Below are positions 7,913 through 16,935 of a stretch of DNA of 45,558 nucleotides, in pieces. The stretch covers positions 1 to 45,558 of the forward strand of contig NZ_LMTZ01000103.1 of NCBI RefSeq assembly GCF_001456025.1, read 5' to 3'. Position numbers and translations under genes: made by a program. The stretch's first letter is position 1. The number at the start of each line of letters is the position of its first letter. Origin of the DNA: Mastigocoleus testarum BC008. Lineage in GTDB: Bacteria > Cyanobacteriota > Cyanobacteriia > Cyanobacteriales > Nostocaceae. The notes beneath the pieces were generated by a model that saw only the letters and a program-made list of their open reading frames with translations, did not search any database and was not told where the DNA came from.

Positions 7913-8992
7913 ATGCGGATTGCTCAGGTCGCTCCACTGTGGGAAAGAGTACCGCCACCCGCATATGGCGGCGTAGAGTTAGTCGTAGGATTACTGTGTG
8001 ATGAGTTAGTCCGACGCGGTCACGAAGTAACATTATTTGCATCAGGGGACTCAATCACCTTAGCTAACTTAGATTCAGTTTATCCGCGTTCTTTTCGCAC
8101 AGATAAACTCGTCAAAGATTACAACGTCTACGAAGTACTGCAACTGAGTCGCCTTTACCAGCAAGCTGATAAGTTTGACATTATTCACTCTCACGTTGGC
8201 TATCCAGCCATCACTTATGCCAATTTAGTCAAAACCCCAACCGTGCACACCTTGCACGGTATTTTTACGCCTGATACCGAGAAAGTTTATATAGAGGGGC
8301 GTTCCCAGCCATACGTTAGTATCTCCAATGCTCAGCGCGAGCCAAGATTAGGGCTCAATTATGCCGCAACTGTATATAACGGTATCGATATTGATAGCCA
8401 TCGTTTTTACCCAGAACACCAAGATCCTCCCTACCTAGCCTTTTTAGGTAGGATATCTCCAGAAAAAGGTACTCACCTTGCAATTGAAATTGCAAAAGCA
8501 GCTGGTATTCCCTTAAAGATGGCGGGGAAAGTAGATGTAGTAGATGTAGAGTATTTTGAAACTGAAATTAAGCACCACATTGATGGCGAGCAAATTCAGT
8601 ATTTAGGTGAAGCCAATCATTTTGAGAAAAATGCCCTTTTAGGAGGAGCTATAGCAACATTATTCTCTATCACCTGGCGGGAACCTTTCGGGCTAGTGAT
8701 GACAGAGTCTATGGCTGCTGGGACACCTGTGTTAGCTAAGCCTTTAGGTTCAGCACCAGAAGTTGTTGCTCATGGTAAGACAGGCTTTTTATGCGATACG
8801 ATAGCAGACTTTGTGGATGCGATCGCTCGTATCAAAGAAATCGACCGTCACGAGTGTCGCAAGCATGTGGAGCAGAAGTTTAGCGTTTCCAGTATGATTG
8901 ACGGGTACGAGGCTGTCTACAAACAACTCATACAAGATAAGTTTTCGTTAAATGGATACTCTCAAGAATTGATAGACAACATCATTCAGTAA
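7913..8992 (+). CDS. GT4-family glycosyltransferase
   Basis: A 359-residue retaining glycosyltransferase of the GT-B fold. The N-terminal half opens MRIAQVAPLWERVPPPAYGG, the acceptor-side glycine-rich loop, and continues with VEL..LCDELVRRGHEVTLFASG. The C-terminal half has LGRISPEKGTHLAIEIA and the nucleotide-sugar EX7E motif E257-PFGLVMT-E265-SMAAGTPVLA. The ATG at 7913 follows AAGGAGACTTAC at ideal distance; an upstream TTG in frame is rejected. Close relatives, from memory, are widespread in cyanobacteria. The sugar and acceptor are unknown; envelope polysaccharide or glycolipid synthesis is likely. Confidence 0.88.
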   Translation: MRIAQVAPLWERVPPPAYGGVELVVGLLCDELVRRGHEVTLFASGDSITLANLDSVYPRSFRTDKLVKDYNVYEVLQLSRLYQQADKFDIIHSHVGYPAITYANLVKTPTVHTLHGIFTPDTEKVYIEGRSQPYVSISNAQREPRLGLNYAATVYNGIDIDSHRFYPEHQDPPYLAFLGRISPEKGTHLAIEIAKAAGIPLKMAGKVDVVDVEYFETEIKHHIDGEQIQYLGEANHFEKNALLGGAIATLFSITWREPFGLVMTESMAAGTPVLAKPLGSAPEVVAHGKTGFLCDTIADFVDAIARIKEIDRHECRKHVEQKFSVSSMIDGYEAVYKQLIQDKFSLNGYSQELIDNIIQ

Positions 8993-9279
8993 AAAGAGGA
9001 TGAGTTTAATAGGGGCACATCCATTTTTTGAATTCAAAACTTGAATTTGAGTTTTTGAATTTGAATTTTTGAATTTGAGTTGATGATAAGTTGTTGTTTG
9101 AAACTATAGAATTGTGTTGTGAGTGACGCTATTCCCATCCGTCTTCAACAACTTTATGTATAGACCCGTGTGACGCAGGTTGATGTTGTCACCAAGCTTA
9201 GCTTGTCTTTAATATGCCCTGTATGCATCTATTCCCGTTGTACCAGTCTTTTTATAAATCACAGTCCCCCCAATCTCTC
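8993..9279. other. intergenic region after the GT4 gene
   Basis: No gene. The stretch 9030-9080 is a low-complexity run of TTTGAATTTGA-like units. The rest has no recognisable feature up to the MITE-like element that starts at 9280. Confidence 0.5.
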
Positions 9280-9502
9280 ATATTACGTCCGGCTAAACAG
9301 TTATCACATCTGTGGGGGCGAAGTAATGAGTAATAAGTAATAAGTAATAAGTAATAAGTAATGAGTAATAAGTAGTGAGTAATAAGTAGTGAGTAATGAG
9401 TAATGAGTAATGAGTAATGAGTAATGAGTAAAAGGGTTATTAGGTAATAACCGCCGTCTTTTCAATAGGGTTATATAGTAACTAATTAAGCGGACTTGAT
9501 AT
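9280..9502 (+). mobile_element. MITE-like element, copy A (223 bp)
   Basis: The ends are imperfect inverted repeats: ATATTACGTCCGGCTAAACA at the left and, read on the other strand, ATATCAAGTCCGCTTAATTA at the right (14 of 20 identical). Inside are 15 units of a heptamer (GTAATAA/GTAATGA/GTAGTGA, 9323-9427). The same sequence occurs inverted at 15227-15386. It has no open frame, so it would depend on a transposase supplied elsewhere. Its right end lies seven bases from the stop codon of the next gene. Confidence 0.75.
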
Positions 9503-9509
9503 CATCTGC

Positions 9510-10436
9510 TTAACCCAGTATATTTTTTTCTACCTTCTTCAAGGTTTCCTTAATTTTTGTTTTAAAAGGCATAAATACGCTAGGCTTATATAATGTTTCC
9601 TCAGTAAATTTATCAGCCTGCCAATTACGAATAAAATAGGGTGGATGTTTCAGTGGGAAAATCATTTCCATCGCTGGGATGTTAGCGTATTTACTCTTTG
9701 TATCTAAAGAATGGGTACCTTCAGTTCCAAAGCCAATATTAGAAATTAAATTGACGTTAGGAAGAATTCCCATACTGCGTTGTAACCAACAAGCGAGCGT
9801 CCATCTAGTAGCCCAACTATCCAACTTTCCTTGATAAGCAGCATCAAAAATTTTAGTCCATGTTGAAACAGCTGCAGGACTCCCTAAAATTTCTCTTAGT
9901 AAATGATTTTCCTTCACTTCGTTCCAAAGTTTCATTTCAAAGTCAAAATGACACCAAGCTCTTCGCCAACTAGCCCAACCCCAACAATGATTGTAACGGG
10001 AAAAATAATAACTATATCGGTTTATATTGCGTCCAAACTGAACATTTTGACCAGAAATTGAAGCGACTCTGGTATCAGTTTTATAGCGTTGAAGTAATTC
10101 TTCACAAAATGGGAAGAATGTCGGATGTGGGAAACAATCATCTTCTAAAATAATTGCTTCTTCTACCTGCTCAAATACCCAATCTAAACCACTCGAAACT
10201 CGTTTTGCACATCCTAAATTATTATCAGAATAATTTTTAAATACCTCACAATCCCAATCTACTCGTTCGATAATTTCTCGAGTCTTTTCACATCTTTTTA
10301 CTTCATAAATATTATCAATGTGTGCCCCATCCGCAATCACAAAAAGTTGTGGTGGTTTTGCTTGACGAATTGCTTCAAAAACTTTTATCGTAGTTTCCGG
10401 TCTTTTGAATATGATAAAAGCAACTGGGGTTTTCAT
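9510..10436 (-). CDS. HlpA-like GT-A glycosyltransferase
   Basis: This 308-residue protein has the start of a GT2/GT-A fold: TPVAFIIFKRPETTIKVFEAIRQ, then LFVIADGA, and an acidic metal/nucleotide-sugar motif LEDDCFPHP with D99-D100. The Trp-rich YNHCWGWASWRRAW segment is typical of proteins annotated as hemolytic protein HlpA-like in polysaccharide clusters; the name is historical and no haemolysis is implied. No membrane segment is seen. It probably adds a sugar to a surface glycan, together with the flippase encoded just upstream in the same direction (163 bp away). The substrate cannot be told. Confidence 0.8.
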   Translation of the reverse strand: MKTPVAFIIFKRPETTIKVFEAIRQAKPPQLFVIADGAHIDNIYEVKRCEKTREIIERVDWDCEVFKNYSDNNLGCAKRVSSGLDWVFEQVEEAIILEDDCFPHPTFFPFCEELLQRYKTDTRVASISGQNVQFGRNINRYSYYFSRYNHCWGWASWRRAWCHFDFEMKLWNEVKENHLLREILGSPAAVSTWTKIFDAAYQGKLDSWATRWTLACWLQRSMGILPNVNLISNIGFGTEGTHSLDTKSKYANIPAMEMIFPLKHPPYFIRNWQADKFTEETLYKPSVFMPFKTKIKETLKKVEKNILG

Positions 10437-10461
10437 TTAATAAATCACCTCGACAATTCTG

Positions 10462-10545
10462 GAAATCCTTCACTTACCCATTACCAATTACCCATTGCCA
10501 ATTACCAATTACCCATCACCAATTACCCATTACCCATTACCTAAA
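10462..10545. repeat. heptamer tandem array (TTACCCA/TTACCAA)
   Basis: About ten units of a seven-base repeat, TTACCCA with variants, fill the space between the flippase and the HlpA-like gene. It is the STRR class known from Calothrix and other heterocystous cyanobacteria. Confidence 0.8.
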
Positions 10546-10599
10546 AATATAATAGACGTTTAAATATATGGCATGTGAGACAGGTCATGATTACCGACC

Positions 10600-11916
10600 T
10601 TAAATAGGTAAAAAAGATGCGATCTGGATCCAAAATAATTTTCGGGTTTGTGGATGCATTGCATTACCCAAAAATGAGGCGACTGCTTGGGATATGACAG
10701 TGGCGATCGCAGCTCCCACACCACCATATTTAGGAATCAGCAAAAAATTTAATATTATATTAATAATTGCTCCAGCTAAAGTCCGACGTAAAGAAAAATG
10801 AGTTAAACCTTCTGCAACAAACCATGGAGATGATGCAATCCCCATGAAAACAAATATACAAGCCCAAACATGAATTGCTAATATAGAGCCTGCGGCAATA
10901 TAGCTTTTACCAAATAACAAAGTAATTAAACTTCCGGAAATAAAGGTCATAGGTAAAGCTATTACTAAAGCCAATACTACTAGTAACTTAATTAATTGTT
11001 TGAGCCGTCGATAGTAAATTGTTTCCGATTCTTCTTTGAATTTGTATAATTTTGGGGCTACAGAAGAGGAAATCGCTGTAGGGATAAAATACCAAACTTC
11101 AGACATCTTCGCAGCAGCTGAATAAATTCCAACAGCACCATTACCAACTATTTGTCCTAACATAATCTGGTCAATTTTCATATATATAATGATAGTTAAA
11201 CCAGATAAAATTAAAGACCAACTTTCTTTCAATAAGCCTTGAGCAGTGGATAGATTCCAACGCCAAAACCGCAATGAACTACCTTCAAAGTGATACATAA
11301 TTACCAACCCCAAGGCAGCTAAACTCAGTTCTGCTAGTACTGCTCCACCGAAAGCTAGTAATGGTGCTTGAATAGTAATTAAGATTATTTTGATGATTGT
11401 GACAATTATAAAAGCTGTGTTTTTGGCAATTACAGTATATTTAGAACGTACTTGTGATTGAAACCAAAGGTCAATTGTGTCGAAAGCTCTAAAAACAGTT
11501 GTAGTGGCTAAAATTGCAATCAGCCATATCGTTACTAAATCATTTTGAGGTAGTAAAGAAGCGCAGACTACAGCTAAAAGCGCAGAACTAATACCACCCA
11601 ATAACCTCAAGCAGAAAGTTGTCCCTAAAATTTCTGTTTTATTTTCTGGGTCGCGGACAAGTTGACGAATAACAATATTATCTAGCCCTAAATTGGCAAT
11701 TGAAGCAAATAAAGCGACAAAAGCAACAGCATAGTTAAATAAACCATATTGTTCCACTCCGAGATGACGCGCGATCCAAACTCCTACGAATAAGTTTGCA
11801 CCCATGCGAAGAATGCGATCGGCAAATAGCCAGCTCGTATTTGCAATAATCGAACGCAATTCAGAACCAGATTTAAGTAGTGATAACCGTTGCCGAATTT
11901 TGAATTTATCGAACAT
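10600..11916 (-). CDS. Wzx-type oligosaccharide flippase
   Basis: A 438-residue integral membrane protein of the MOP/PST family, which moves lipid-linked glycan units across the inner membrane. After a basic N-terminus come the family's first helix and loop (ANTSWLFADRILRMGANLFVGVWIARHLGVEQYGLFNYA), then about a dozen hydrophobic segments to the end. The conserved P-..AGG/SKPWFVAEG-like region appears as SSPWFVAEGLTHFSLRR. The next gene downstream is the HlpA-like glycosyltransferase, so both probably serve one exopolysaccharide. Wzy and the other transferases are not in the window. Confidence 0.88.
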   Translation of the reverse strand: MFDKFKIRQRLSLLKSGSELRSIIANTSWLFADRILRMGANLFVGVWIARHLGVEQYGLFNYAVAFVALFASIANLGLDNIVIRQLVRDPENKTEILGTTFCLRLLGGISSALLAVVCASLLPQNDLVTIWLIAILATTTVFRAFDTIDLWFQSQVRSKYTVIAKNTAFIIVTIIKIILITIQAPLLAFGGAVLAELSLAALGLVIMYHFEGSSLRFWRWNLSTAQGLLKESWSLILSGLTIIIYMKIDQIMLGQIVGNGAVGIYSAAAKMSEVWYFIPTAISSSVAPKLYKFKEESETIYYRRLKQLIKLLVVLALVIALPMTFISGSLITLLFGKSYIAAGSILAIHVWACIFVFMGIASSPWFVAEGLTHFSLRRTLAGAIINIILNFLLIPKYGGVGAAIATVISQAVASFLGNAMHPQTRKLFWIQIASFLPI

Positions 11917-12086
11917 TAACTATTTAATTTCCAAGGATTAATTGGCAACAGATATGCTAACTTTTGCTTTAAAAGTATTAATTAAATTAATAGTAATTCA
12001 GGTAAGGTGTGTTGAGCGTTTGATAATACATTATTTTAGTTGAGAAGCTAATATCAATTCGATAAATCATTGCAACAGATTCTCCG

Positions 12087-12114
12087 GTAGAGACGTTGCA
12101 TGCAACGTCTCTAC
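12087..12114. repeat. GTAGAGACG palindromic element (intergenic copy)
   Basis: A perfect 28 bp palindrome whose half-site is GTAGAGACGTTGCA. The same palindrome sits inside the ATPase gene at 33271-33300 and 33932-33960, with variants at 33626-33670 and 34629-34657. A related form is at 41641-41665. It is a dispersed element of this genome. Confidence 0.9.
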
Positions 12115-12167
12115 AAAATCTATCTGTCTCATTATTTTTCTAAATTGGTATAACCTTCAAACTACGA

Positions 12168-12196
12168 GTAGAGATGTAGTATCACCACATCTCTAC
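12168..12196 (-). terminator. hairpin downstream of aspS
   Basis: GTAGAGATGT and ACATCTCTAC form a perfect 10 bp stem with a nine-base loop, ~40 bases past the aspS stop. There is no clear T-run on the minus strand, so it may be a repeat-derived hairpin that only slows transcription. Confidence 0.4.
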
Positions 12197-12237
12197 AAGT
12201 ATCATTAATTATCAGATTTAGAAAATCCAATTCAGAT

Positions 12238-14043
12238 CTAAGAATCAGACTTGGGTTTGTATGTAGAAGCAACATGCAATTCTTTGAGTTGCTTGGGATC
12301 CACCTTCGAAGGTGCATCAGTGAGCATGCAACCAGCTTGTTGTGTTTTGGGAAAAGCAATTACATCACGAATCGACTCTTCACCTGCTAGTAACATAACC
12401 AATCGATCCAAACCATAGGCGATACCACCATGGGGAGGAGTACCATACTCAAATGCCTCCAATAAAAAGCCGAATTTATTATGAGCTTCTTCCTCAGAAA
12501 GACCAATTGCTTCAAACACTTGTTCTTGGATATCCCGTTGATAAATCCGCAAACTACCACCACCAACTTCAAAACCATTGAAAACCAAGTCATAGGCTTG
12601 AGCGCGAGCAGTTTTCAAGTCATCAATATCATCCGGGTGGGGAGCAGTAAATGGATGGTGTAATGCTTCTAGGCGTTTCTCATCTGCATTCCACTCAAAC
12701 ATTGGAAAATCGGTAATCCACAACAAATTGATTTTTTCGGGATCGATTAACCTAAATTCCTTCGCCATGAACTGACGCAATCGATCTAAAGTTTTGTTAA
12801 CTGTGGCAGTATCCCCAGCACCAAACAACAATAAATGACCGGGTTTTGCATCGGTGCGACGCAAAATTTCTTGTTTTTGTTCGGCGCTCAGATTATCTTT
12901 GATTGCTCCGATGGTGTCAATTTCACCGTTTTCCCGCACTCGAATATAAGCTAAGCCCCTTGCACCAGCTTCACTAGCTTCCTTAAAGACATCACCACCG
13001 GGTTTAATCCGGACATTAGAAATTTCATTACCGCCAGGAATCGGTAATATTTTGACAATTCCCTTTTTGGCTACAGCTTCCCGAAAGACCTTAAAACCGC
13101 AATCTTTAACGACATCGGAAACATCAACTAGTTCCAAGCCAAAACGCGTATCCGGTTTATCCGAGCCATAACGATCCATGGCTTCAGCATAGGTGAGACG
13201 AGGGAAAGGTGACGGGAGGTCAATATCTTTAACACTTTTAGATTTAACGCTTTTGAAAATGTGACAGACTAAATCTTCATTCAGTGCAATAATTTCTTCC
13301 ATAGACATGAAGCTCATTTCCATGTCTAATTGAGTAAATTCCGGTTGTCTATCAGCCCGTAAATCTTCATCGCGGAAACAACGGGCGATTTGATAGTACC
13401 TGTCACAACCCGATACCATCAATATTTGTTTGAAAAGCTGAGGAGATTGGGGTAAAGCAAACCATTCACCTGGGTTAGCGCGACTGGGAAGAATATAATC
13501 CCGCGCACCTTCAGGGGTCGAACGAGTTAGTACGGGAGTTTCGACTTCTATAAAACCGGCTTTATCTTCAAGATAGCGACGCATTGCTTTGACAACTTGA
13601 TGGCGCAATTGAAGATTTTTTGCCATTCGTTCTCGACGCAAATCCAAATAACGATATTTTAAACGTAGTTCTTCCTTAACTGGTTCGCTATCAGCGGTAG
13701 AAACCTGAAACGGTAACTGTTTTCTAACAGCATTGAGTAACTCAATATTATCGGCGTAAATTTCTACTTCACCCGTTGGTAAGCGGGGGTTAAGAGAATC
13801 ATCGGGACGTCGAGAAACTCTTCCTGTAACTTTTATGACGTACTCATTTCGCAGAGTATTCGCTTGTTCGTAGGAATCTGGGGTGCGTTGCGGATCGCTT
13901 ACTATTTGGACAACGCCAGTGCGATCGCGTATATCTAAAAATATTACTCCTCCATGATCGCGGCGACGATCTACCCATCCGTACAAGGTTACGGTTTTAT
14001 CAATATCTGACGCACGGAGTTCGCCGCAATAGTGAGTTCGCAT
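12238..14043 (-). CDS. aspS: aspartyl-tRNA synthetase
   Basis: A 601-residue class II tRNA synthetase of bacterial length. The N-terminal OB-fold anticodon domain contains LYGWVDRRRDHGGVIFLDIRDRTG. Class II motif 2 is FRDEDLRADRQPEFTQLDME (residues ~222-241). The bacterial GAD insert is in the middle. Motif 3 is GIAYGLDRLVMLLAGEESIRD (residue ~540 on). It charges tRNA-Asp with aspartate. Bacteria lacking AsnRS use a non-discriminating form that also charges tRNA-Asn; which type this is cannot be decided here. It is a single gene. Confidence 0.97.
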   Translation of the reverse strand: MRTHYCGELRASDIDKTVTLYGWVDRRRDHGGVIFLDIRDRTGVVQIVSDPQRTPDSYEQANTLRNEYVIKVTGRVSRRPDDSLNPRLPTGEVEIYADNIELLNAVRKQLPFQVSTADSEPVKEELRLKYRYLDLRRERMAKNLQLRHQVVKAMRRYLEDKAGFIEVETPVLTRSTPEGARDYILPSRANPGEWFALPQSPQLFKQILMVSGCDRYYQIARCFRDEDLRADRQPEFTQLDMEMSFMSMEEIIALNEDLVCHIFKSVKSKSVKDIDLPSPFPRLTYAEAMDRYGSDKPDTRFGLELVDVSDVVKDCGFKVFREAVAKKGIVKILPIPGGNEISNVRIKPGGDVFKEASEAGARGLAYIRVRENGEIDTIGAIKDNLSAEQKQEILRRTDAKPGHLLLFGAGDTATVNKTLDRLRQFMAKEFRLIDPEKINLLWITDFPMFEWNADEKRLEALHHPFTAPHPDDIDDLKTARAQAYDLVFNGFEVGGGSLRIYQRDIQEQVFEAIGLSEEEAHNKFGFLLEAFEYGTPPHGGIAYGLDRLVMLLAGEESIRDVIAFPKTQQAGCMLTDAPSKVDPKQLKELHVASTYKPKSDS

Positions 14044-14458
14044 AGGTATTAAATCTGAAGTCCTGGGGCTAGAAAATGCATGTTAATCTTAAAGCTTTTT
14101 GATTATCTAGCACCATATTAATTGTAAGTAATTTCTTGGTTACTGGTAATTTGTCAATATATTTTTGTCAATATATTAAAGATGTTAAGTTACGGCGCGG
14201 CGATAAAGGCGATCTAAAAATAAAACACTCTCTTATGTGTCTAAAAATCTTTGTATATTAATGTTAATGACCGCAGGTCATATTTTGAATTTTGTTAGCG
14301 GCTAGCGATAGCGTACCGTAGGTATTGCGTAACCGCAGGTTATATTTTGAATTTTGAATTCCCCCGAAGGGGGTTGACCATGTACAGTAAGGCAATAAGG
14401 TTGTATCGAAATAAGGTTTCTCTTGAACGTCTAATAACCTTTGTATGTTAATTTTGGG

Positions 14459-14529
14459 GCGGTGCGTTACGACGCAGCGAAAGAAATCGTCTGAAAAAGA
14501 TATTCTCTTGCGCGCCTAACACACCCTAC
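14459..14529. repeat. GGTGCGTTA...TAACGCACC dispersed element, copy 1
   Basis: A ~70 bp unit, GCGGTGCGTTACGACGC...ATTCTCTTGCGCGCCTAACACACC, closely matches 37480-37550, which has perfect GGTGCGTTA/TAACGCACC ends. The inverted ends and intergenic placement suggest a small non-coding mobile repeat. Confidence 0.65.
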
Positions 14530-14568
14530 AGGTTTAAAGAGTTCTTACAAATAATAATTTGCTCAAAA

Positions 14569-14603
14569 CCCATTACCCATTACCCATTACCCATTACCCA
14601 TTA
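14569..14603. repeat. CCCATTA heptamer array (x5)
   Basis: Five perfect CCCATTA units end exactly at the base before the stop codon of the neighbouring gene. Confidence 0.85.
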
Positions 14604-15005
14604 TTATGATTTAGGACGTTCTGCTGTGAGTATATCCCATGCTGCTTGGGCTGCTTCTTGTAAGCGATCGCCTAAATCTTGAATTTCCTTAACGACTGAA
14701 TCCCAGTTCTTTTGGGCTTCTTGTTGAATCATATCAAAAGCGTGTTCGATGCGATCGCGTTCGATAATTGGGTTATCTTCAATGGTTTGGCGCGCCTGAC
14801 GCACCGCATTGAGATAAGTTTCGCGGGTCAGGGTTCCCGCTGACTGTGCTTCGACTTGGGCGCGTTTTTTAATGGCGTCAATTAATGCTTTAGTCTCATT
14901 TTTTACGTCGTCACTTGCACCAGCCATCTCTTTCTCAACCATTTCGTTAGTTTGAGGAGTGACTTCTACAATTGCGGAGGATTCTTCAATATTTTTATCA
15001 GTCAT
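14604..15005 (-). CDS. small charged helical protein, unknown function
   Basis: A 133-residue protein with no signal peptide or membrane segment. Residues 1-30 are Glu/Thr-rich and probably disordered; the rest is predicted helical with heptad-like spacing (DDVKNETKALIDAIKKRAQVEAQSAG, then QDLGDRLQEAAQAAWDIL). Its repeated amphipathic helices resemble small cyanobacterial proteins of unknown role, and I do not recognise a named family. The AAGGAA six bases upstream and normal codon use support a real gene. It stands alone between aspS and MITE copy B. Confidence 0.65.
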   Translation of the reverse strand: MTDKNIEESSAIVEVTPQTNEMVEKEMAGASDDVKNETKALIDAIKKRAQVEAQSAGTLTRETYLNAVRQARQTIEDNPIIERDRIEHAFDMIQQEAQKNWDSVVKEIQDLGDRLQEAAQAAWDILTAERPKS

Positions 15006-15226
15006 GATTTTAGATTTCCTTCTTTAAAATTTAAATGAGTCTATAAATTAAGAGAACGGGTGTTTTTTTAGAGTAATTAGTAATTTGTTTTCTGTCCTCT
15101 GTCGTTAGGCTTTTGTTATCGATTATTTGTGCACTCGCCAATTACCAATTACTACTTACCAATCAAAAGTCACAATTAAGAATCTAAGTAAGGATTTAAC
15201 AATCGTCATGTGGCTAATATCAGGTA
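15006..15226. other. intergenic region upstream of the small helical gene
   Basis: This is the promoter side of the 133-residue gene. A short heptamer-like tract (CCAATTACCAATTACTACTTACCAAT, in pieces) lies at 15138-15165. Nothing else is recognisable before MITE copy B. Confidence 0.45.
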
Positions 15227-15386
15227 ATATCAAGTCCGCTTAATTAGTTACTGTATAACCCTATTGAAAAGACAGCGGTTATTACCTAATAATCCTTCTA
15301 CTCATTACTTGTTACTTATTACTTATTACTTATTACTCATTACTTTGCCCCCACAGATGTGATAACTGTTTAGCCGGACGTAATAT
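15227..15386 (-). mobile_element. MITE-like element, copy B (160 bp)
   Basis: Reverse complement of copy A at 9280-9502, with the same ends and flanking single-copy parts but only six heptamer units (15302-15343) instead of fifteen. The length difference, 63 bases, equals nine heptamers exactly, so no other net insertion or deletion separates the copies. Confidence 0.75.
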
Positions 15387-15463
15387 AATACCCAGGATAA
15401 GACCTGCTAAAATGCCAGGAGCAACCTCTACACGGCGTTTGCTGTGACCTGGAGGTGCGATCG

Positions 15464-16327
15464 CTAAGCGCTTCTTAAGCCTTGCTGTTCTATCCTTAGT
15501 AATGCTTCAACTCTTTCTTCTGTGGAAGGATGAGTTCTAAACAGATTACCTAAGAAGTTACCAGAAAACGGATTGACAATTAATAATGGCTCAAATGCAG
15601 GGTTTGCGTCCATTGGCATTTGTCGTGCATTTGATTCTAAACGTTGTAAAGCACTGGCTAAAGCACGGGGGTTACCTGTTAATTTCGCTGCACCGGCATC
15701 TGCAGAAAACTCACGGGTACGAGAAATTGCTAGCTGAATTACTGTTGCAGCTAAAGGAGCAAGGGTTACCGTCAGAATTATTCCTAAGGGATTCCCACCA
15801 CGGTCATTGTCGCGTCCGCCACCAAACCAAAGACTGTAACTTGCCATTTGTGCCACAAAGGATATTGCACCAGCAACCGTTGCAGATACTGCTTGAGTTA
15901 GGGTGTCACGATTAATAATATGGGTTAGTTCGTGGGCGATTACACCTTCTAGTTCCTCTTCAGAGAGTGCATTTAAAATTCCTTGGGTAACTGCAACTGC
16001 AGCATGTTCGGGATCGCGTCCAGTCGCAAAAGCGTTAGCACCGGAACTAGGAACAATGTACACACCAGGGGTGGGAATATTTGCTCGTTGCGAGAGTCTT
16101 TCAACCATGTGATAAAGCCCTGGTGCATCTGCTTCAGTTACGGGTTGGGCGCGGTAGGCTGCTAAGGCAATTTTGTCTGACTGATACCACGAAACTAAGT
16201 TAGTAACTGCAGCAAAACCTATGCCGGTTATTAAACCCATGGGTCCGCCAATTACGTAATAACCGATTGCAATTAGGAGACCGCTAAGTGCGGCTAACAA
16301 AGCAGCAGTTTTAAATTGATTTCCCAT
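15464..16327 (-). CDS. htpX: HtpX-like membrane zinc metalloprotease
   Basis: A 287-residue M48-family protease of usual HtpX length that degrades damaged membrane proteins, with its active site in the cytoplasm. Two N-terminal hydrophobic helices (TAALLAALSGLLIAIGYYVIGG, then GLITGIGFAAVTNLVSW) precede the HELTH zinc motif at residues 132-136. The second zinc region is ISRTREFSADAGAAKL, and a C-terminal LFRTHPSTEERVEAL completes the family pattern. The ATG at 16327 has AAGGAGAGG upstream and gives the family's usual start, so an upstream in-frame extension to 16402 is rejected. The membrane segment between the two zinc regions is also present. Confidence 0.93.
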   Translation of the reverse strand: MGNQFKTAALLAALSGLLIAIGYYVIGGPMGLITGIGFAAVTNLVSWYQSDKIALAAYRAQPVTEADAPGLYHMVERLSQRANIPTPGVYIVPSSGANAFATGRDPEHAAVAVTQGILNALSEEELEGVIAHELTHIINRDTLTQAVSATVAGAISFVAQMASYSLWFGGGRDNDRGGNPLGIILTVTLAPLAATVIQLAISRTREFSADAGAAKLTGNPRALASALQRLESNARQMPMDANPAFEPLLIVNPFSGNFLGNLFRTHPSTEERVEALLRIEQQGLRSA

Positions 16328-16935
16328 TATCGATATTCCTCTCCTTGTAATGCTTGCATTTGCTTTTGCAATCCCTATGACTGTTAGCATTACTCTTCGC
16401 ATTTCGATTGTATCTACCCAAACTTGGATTTTCTGGGTAGGAAATGCTAATACCCAAGTACGGTTTTCCCGCTCTGTTGATATCTATAAAAATTGCAGGA
16501 GAATAGTGGGCTGTAACACCCCCGCTTTGCTGATGAATTCAGGAGACAGGAGCCAGGAGGAACCTGCTTTATGTCACAGCGAAGGAAGATGGAAGAAGGA
16601 AGAAGGAAGAAGGTTTTATGTTTGGAAGAAGCTTGTACTCCTCCCTTAGCGGATCCGTAGGTAGCGCAGCTATAGCTATAGCGTTGCGTCAGCAATGCTT
16701 GATGGAAGATTTTTTGGCTACGCACATCACGCAAGTGCGGGCTTACACTGCGTTTATGGAAAACGCGCTTCTTGACATCTTCCCTCTTCCGTCTTCCTTC
16801 AACATCCTCCGTTAGCGCAGCGTTACGTTAGTAAAAGTCGGTCAAAATGATAGTTTTTTAAGCTGTACCTCAATTGTAATATGACTTCCGACTCCTGACT
16901 TCCGACTCCTGACTTCTGACTTCTAGCTACTAAGA
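16328..16935. other. repeat-rich intergenic region between metH and htpX
   Basis: No credible gene. AGGAGCCAGGAGGAACCTG lies near 16547. GGAAGAAGGAAGAAGG purine runs occur around 16585-16615. A GGATCCGTAGGTAGCGCAGC module occupies 16650-16690. A GACTTCCGACTCCT heptamer-type tract fills 16881-16923. Confidence 0.55.

Larger units (their letters stand above)
11917..12237. other. intergenic region between aspS and the flippase gene
   Basis: AT-rich sequence without a gene. It holds the GTAGAGACG palindrome (12087-12114) and a hairpin just past aspS (12168-12196), both listed separately. Confidence 0.6.
14044..14603. other. repeat-rich intergenic region between aspS and the small helical gene
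   Basis: No gene. Positions 14190-14270 and 14400-14455 share a degenerate motif (TCTCTT..GTCTAA..CTTTGTAT.TTAAT). An element with ends GGTGCGTTA and TAACACACC lies at 14459-14529. TATTTTGAATTTTG occurs twice (14280 and 14343). Five CCCATTA heptamers occupy 14569-14603. Confidence 0.6.

Noticed and set aside
9323..9427. CRISPR-like look of regular repeats
   Set aside because: Units are seven bases with no spacers and no cas genes; they are STRR-type heptamers.
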